DNA of 11,106 nt from positions 1-11,106 of the forward strand of contig JAEDLO010000056.1 of assembly GCA_016295245.1 (NCBI GenBank), in the 5' to 3' direction. Below the pieces are notes generated by a model, which was not told where the DNA came from, did not search any database, and saw only the letters and a list, made by a program, of their open reading frames with translations. The translations under genes and the position numbers were made by a program. This stretch comes from Bacteroidales bacterium. Lineage in GTDB: Bacteria; Bacteroidota; Bacteroidia; Bacteroidales; UBA932. Below are positions 8,354 to 11,106 of the stretch, in pieces. Position 1 is the first letter of the stretch, and the number at the start of each line of letters is the position of its first letter.

Positions 8354-9300
8354 CGGAACTTCTTGTCTTCTTCGAGCATCCCAAGATACGAGCAGTAGCG
8401 CTCGGCGCTGACAAGACCTTCGTCAACTGCCGCCTTGATGGCGCAACCCGGTTCGTGGGTATGGGTGCAGGGACTGAACCTGCACCCGTCCATCAGGCGC
8501 AGCATTTCAGGAAAATACTTTGAAATCTCCTCCTTTTCCAGGTCAACCAGGCCGAAGCCTCTGATGCCCGGAGTGTCGATGATATATCCTCCCGAGGCCA
8601 TCTTGTACATCTCGTAGAGCGAGGTGGTGTGCTTGCCCTGGAGATGGGCGGAGGAGATTTTTCCTATCTTGGGGTCGAGACCCGGGTCCAGGGCCTTGAT
8701 GAGGCTGGACTTTCCGACGCCCGACTCTCCCGAGAAGAGATTCACCTTATCCCGGCAGAGCTCGCGCAGCTTCTCGATTCCTTCACCCGTTCTGGTCGAG
8801 CAAGGGATTACCGTGTATCCCGCCCGGGTGTAGATGTTTATGAAGTCTTCCATCTGCTCGGCGGCAACTTCGCCGTAAAGGTCAATCTTGTTGAGGGCTA
8901 TCACGGCAGGTATCCTGTACACCTCGCAGGTGACAAGGATGCGGTCGAGGAAGGGGAGCTTTATCTCGGGGAAATAGAGGCTGGTGGCGATGACCGCCTG
9001 GTCGAGGTTGGCAGCTATCACGTGGGACTGCCTCGAGAGATTGGTGGACTTGCGGATCAGGTAGTTGCTTCTCTCAAGCACGCGGGTTATGATTGCCGGA
9101 GAGGACTCGTCCACTCTGGTGCTGCAGCTGTACTCCACCCTGTCGCCCACGGCCACCGGGTTGGTCGAACTGCTGCCCTTGAGTCGCACCTTGCCCCTAA
9201 GTACGGCGGGAAAGGTATCCCACTCCGGGAGCCTGCTCAGCAGATAATGGCTGCCGGCGTTCTTGACTACGGTCGCAATGCCTTGTCCGGGTTCAATCAT
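8350..9300 (-). CDS. rsgA: Ribosome small-subunit-dependent GTPase A
   Basis: This 316-residue circularly permuted GTPase acts late in 30S subunit maturation. An N-terminal OB domain (about 1-85) is followed by G motifs in permuted order: NKID (G4, 137-140), GESGVGKSS (G1/P-loop, 191-199), GKHTT (G2, 222-226) and DTPG (G3, 242-245). A C-terminal zinc site follows, C-x4-C-x-H-x5-C (Cys273, Cys278, His280, Cys286). The frame is open for another 125 codons upstream, but the ATG at 9298-9300 (MIEPGQG) gives normal family length and is preceded by a -7 box 4 nt away. The longer frame would run antisense through the neighbouring synthase gene. The transcript is probably leaderless. It is convergent with the DUF5020 gene with no intergenic space, and no terminator is apparent. 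Confidence 0.96.
   Translation of the reverse strand: MIEPGQGIATVVKNAGSHYLLSRLPEWDTFPAVLRGKVRLKGSSSTNPVAVGDRVEYSCSTRVDESSPAIITRVLERSNYLIRKSTNLSRQSHVIAANLDQAVIATSLYFPEIKLPFLDRILVTCEVYRIPAVIALNKIDLYGEVAAEQMEDFINIYTRAGYTVIPCSTRTGEGIEKLRELCRDKVNLFSGESGVGKSSLIKALDPGLDPKIGKISSAHLQGKHTTSLYEMYKMASGGYIIDTPGIRGFGLVDLEKEEISKYFPEMLRLMDGCRFSPCTHTHEPGCAIKAAVDEGLVSAERYCSYLGMLEEDKKFR
8463..8487. repeat. 9-bp perfect inverted repeat inside rsgA
   Basis: GGGTGCAGG (8463-8471) and CCTGCACCC (8479-8487) are perfect reverse complements around a 7-nt spacer. On the rsgA strand the arms encode Gly-Cys-Arg and Pro-Cys-Thr around the first two zinc-ligand cysteines. There is no T-run on either side, so it is not a standard terminator. 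It may be a coincidence of the repeated Cys codon context. Confidence 0.5.
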
Positions 9301-9304
9301 AGTG

Positions 9305-9312
9305 CAAAGATA
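9305..9312 (-). promoter_or_regulatory. Bacteroidota -7 box for rsgA
   Basis: On the minus strand this reads TATCTTTG, matching TAnnTTTG, and is followed by CACT and then the rsgA ATG. With only 4 nt between box and start codon, the transcription start should fall at or within a few bases of the ATG. Confidence 0.7.
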
Positions 9313-9324
9313 GGAAAAAGTGGT

Positions 9325-9332
9325 TATATTTG
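9325..9332 (+). promoter_or_regulatory. Bacteroidota -7 box for the polyprenyl synthase operon
   Basis: This reads TATATTTG, matching TAnnTTTG, followed by CGTTT and then the ATG at 9338. It lies 12 bp from the opposing rsgA box. Its -33 region should fall on or near the rsgA box. No good TTTG is visible there, so recognition may rest on the -7 element. Confidence 0.7.
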
Positions 9333-9337
9333 CGTTT

Positions 9338-10318
9338 ATGTTGAACGATAACCAAACCGACGCTATCGTCAAGCAGTTGTTTGACGATATCGAATTTACC
9401 CTTGAGCCTTCCGGACTGTACGACCCTCTGAGATATATGATCCAGATCGGGGGAAAGCGTGTCCGCCCAAAGCTCTGCATTACCACATACTCATTCTTCT
9501 CGGACGATTTCAACGAGGGCATCCTTGCCCCGGCATCAGCCCTTGAAGTGTTCCACTCGTTCACCCTCATCCACGACGACATTATGGACCGCTCGCCACT
9601 GAGGCGCGGCGTGCCTACCGTTTGGAAGAAGTGGAACTCCGATACGGCGATTCTCTCCGGCGACGTGATGCTCATTGACGCCTACAAACGCATCGCCAAG
9701 GCCCCTTCATCGGTGCTTGACAAGGTGATGGACCTCTTCTCCAACACGGCGGCGCAGGTTTGCGACGGCCAGCAGTACGATATGGACTTCGAATTGGAGG
9801 ATTATGTGGATATGGAGCGCTACAAGCAGATGATAGGTCTCAAGACAGCGGTGCTCCTTGCCTGCTCGGCAGAGATGGGCGCCATTATCGGCGGCGCCTC
9901 ACCGAAGCAGTGCGAGGCCCTCTACAATTATGGTTATCAGCTGGGTATGGCCTTCCAGGTGGCAGATGACTACCTCGACGCCTTCGGAGACGTGAAGGTG
10001 TTCGGAAAGCCTATCGGCGGCGACATCCTCAACTGCAAGAAGAGCTGGCTGACCGTCCGCGCGATGGAAAAGACCGATGATCCCCAGACTTTCCTGACCG
10101 CCTACGGTATGCCTGTCAGCACCCGTGAGGAGCAGGAGCGCAAGATTGACACCGTAAAGCAGATTTACACAGCCTTTGAAGTGGACAAAGATGCCAAGAA
10201 GGAAGTAATCCGCTACTCCCATCTGGCGATGGACTCCGTGGCGGATGCCGGCTTCGACGATATGAGGCTTGCAGTGCTGCAGAAGTTTGCTGACAGGCTG
10301 GTAGGGAGGGCAAAGTGA
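9338..10318 (+). CDS. Polyprenyl diphosphate synthase (trans-isoprenyl, probably short chain)
   Basis: This 326-residue enzyme condenses isopentenyl diphosphate with allylic diphosphates. Motifs are GGKRVRP (38-44), first Asp-rich motif HDDIMD (Asp80, Asp81, Asp84), LRRG (88-91), GLKT (167-170) and second Asp-rich motif DDYLD (210-214). Phe75 sits five residues before the first Asp-rich motif, and the motif lacks the two-residue insertion of bacterial FPP synthases. In the chain-length rules for this family that pattern resembles type I GGPP synthases and favours a C15-C20 product; this is inference. The start at 9338 is preferred over an in-frame GTG at 9320, because the earlier one would place the promoter box inside the gene. 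It leads an operon with rdgB and a U32 gene; its TGA overlaps the rdgB ATG by one base. Confidence 0.95.
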   Translation: MLNDNQTDAIVKQLFDDIEFTLEPSGLYDPLRYMIQIGGKRVRPKLCITTYSFFSDDFNEGILAPASALEVFHSFTLIHDDIMDRSPLRRGVPTVWKKWNSDTAILSGDVMLIDAYKRIAKAPSSVLDKVMDLFSNTAAQVCDGQQYDMDFELEDYVDMERYKQMIGLKTAVLLACSAEMGAIIGGASPKQCEALYNYGYQLGMAFQVADDYLDAFGDVKVFGKPIGGDILNCKKSWLTVRAMEKTDDPQTFLTAYGMPVSTREEQERKIDTVKQIYTAFEVDKDAKKEVIRYSHLAMDSVADAGFDDMRLAVLQKFADRLVGRAK

Positions 10319-10911
10319 TGAAGATGGTATTTGCAACAGGCAACGCCCACAAGCTCCACGAGGCCGGGGAAATCCTCTCGGATCTCTGCGAACTGGTGAT
10401 GCCCTCTGCACTGGGGCTGACTGAAGACATTCCCGAGACCGGCGAGACCCTTGAAGAGAACTCCCTCCAGAAGGCCAGATACCTCTATGACAAGCTAAAG
10501 ACCGACTGCTTCGCCGACGACACGGGCCTGGAAGTTGAGGCTCTGGGCGGCGCTCCGGGAGTCTATTCCGCCCGTTATGCAGGTGAGGCCAAGGACAGCG
10601 GCGCAAATATGGACAAACTCCTGCGTGAGCTGCAGGCCCTCGGCCCGGGCGCATCTCGAAGGGCGCGTTTCCGCACCGTCATCACCCTTGTCAAGGACGG
10701 CTGTCTCTATCAGTTCGAGGGCGAGATGAAGGGAAGCATCGCAAATAGCCGCTCCGGCAGCGAAGGCTTCGGCTACGACCCGATTTTCATCGCCGACGAG
10801 TACCCCGACAGGACGGTTGCCCAGCTCGACGAACACACAAAGAACTCCATCTCCCATCGCGGCAGGGCGCTGCGCCGTATGGCCGCGTGGCTGAAAACTC
10901 AAAATGGATAG
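10318..10911 (+). CDS. rdgB: RdgB/HAM1 non-canonical purine NTP pyrophosphatase
   Basis: This 197-residue cytoplasmic enzyme hydrolyses ITP, dITP and XTP to monophosphates, keeping deaminated purines out of nucleic acids. Motifs are FATGNAHK (5-12), ETLEENS (43-49), FADDTGLEV with Asp67 and Asp68, PGVYSARYAG (80-89), FGYDP (151-155) and the C-terminal SHRGRAL. Length is typical. The ATG at 10318 (MKMVFATGN) is chosen because it overlaps the upstream TGA (TGATG) and gives the family's usual short N-terminus. A GTG at 10315 and an ATG at 10324 are alternatives. The last 8 bp overlap the next gene, so the three genes are probably translationally coupled. Confidence 0.96.
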   Translation: MKMVFATGNAHKLHEAGEILSDLCELVMPSALGLTEDIPETGETLEENSLQKARYLYDKLKTDCFADDTGLEVEALGGAPGVYSARYAGEAKDSGANMDKLLRELQALGPGASRRARFRTVITLVKDGCLYQFEGEMKGSIANSRSGSEGFGYDPIFIADEYPDRTVAQLDEHTKNSISHRGRALRRMAAWLKTQNG

Positions 10912-11106
10912 GAAAGAACTGGAAATAATGGCCCCTGCGGGCAATTTCGAATGCCTGCACGCTGCCATCCAGGGTGGCGCCGACTCCGTATATTTCGGGG
11001 TCGGAAAGCTCAATATGCGCAGCCATTCGGCCAACAACTTCGGCCCCGAAGACCTCCCGGAGGTCGTCAGAATCTGCCGCGAGGCGGGGGTCAAGAGCTA
11101 CCTTAC
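10904..11106 (+). CDS. U32 family (peptidase-like / RNA hydroxylation) protein, 3' end cut by window edge
   Basis: Sixty-seven residues are visible, beginning MDRKELEIMAPAGNFE and continuing through AAIQGGADSVYFG, LNMRSHSANNF and an ICREAGVKSYLT segment. This is the conserved N-terminus of the U32 family. Although named as peptidases, characterised members such as TrhP (YegQ) and RlhA are needed for tRNA U34 and 23S rRNA C2501 hydroxylation. Which subgroup this belongs to cannot be told without the rest of the gene. The ATG lies inside the end of rdgB (8-bp overlap), and no Shine-Dalgarno is evident. Confidence 0.9.
   Translation, partial: MDRKELEIMAPAGNFECLHAAIQGGADSVYFGVGKLNMRSHSANNFGPEDLPEVVRICREAGVKSYL

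Noticed and set aside
8629..9351. 240-codon + strand frame opposite rsgA
   Set aside because: In register with rsgA. It would run through the rsgA start and the divergent promoters.
9301..9675. N-terminal extension of rsgA by 125 codons
   Set aside because: The frame is open, but the extension is antisense to the polyprenyl synthase, lacks rsgA-like sequence, and would put the -7 box inside the gene. The ATG at 9298-9300 gives normal family length.

Overview
The window reads as ordinary chromosomal DNA from a moderately GC-rich member of the Bacteroidota, most likely order Bacteroidales. The signs are: TAnnTTTG-type -7 promoter boxes (the Bacteroides primary sigma factor signature) in both divergent intergenic gaps; no Shine-Dalgarno sequences before the genes; a DUF5020-type outer-membrane protein; an M3 dipeptidase made as a lipoprotein; and the family features of the housekeeping proteins. 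I found no mobile element, CRISPR array, RNA gene, phage gene or defence gene. Nothing here looks like a new multi-gene system. The points of interest are in gene arrangement and promoter architecture.

Region 1 (2-5393, + strand) is a tight operon running in from the left edge. It holds the end of a probable small lipoprotein, an endonuclease/exonuclease/phosphatase-fold lipoprotein, an M3 peptidyl-dipeptidase lipoprotein (dcp-like), the glycolytic enzyme gpmI, and a LamG-like lipoprotein. Gaps are 6 bp, a 1-bp overlap, 21 bp and a 1-bp overlap. No promoter is visible inside it. A hairpin plus T-rich terminator follows at once and lies inside the 3' coding end of the convergent rnr gene; the two reading frames overlap tail to tail by 50 bp.

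Region 2 (5344-8353): rnr (RNase R, - strand) and a DUF5020 outer-membrane barrel gene (+ strand) diverge from a 148-bp gap. The gap holds two opposite -7 boxes and a 22-codon small ORF upstream of the barrel gene. The rnr box sits only 7 nt from its ATG.

Region 3 (8350-11106): rsgA (ribosome-assembly GTPase, - strand) converges on the DUF5020 gene, and the two stop codons share one CTAG. rsgA diverges from a three-gene + strand operon: polyprenyl diphosphate synthase, rdgB (house-cleaning NTP pyrophosphatase) and a U32-family gene cut by the right edge. The rsgA/synthase gap is only 37 bp and holds two back-to-back -7 boxes, 4 and 5 nt from the two ATGs. This implies leaderless or nearly leaderless mRNAs and promoters that physically overlap.

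No gene-free stretch exceeds 150 bp. All other long reading frames are antisense shadows, usually in exact codon register with the real gene.
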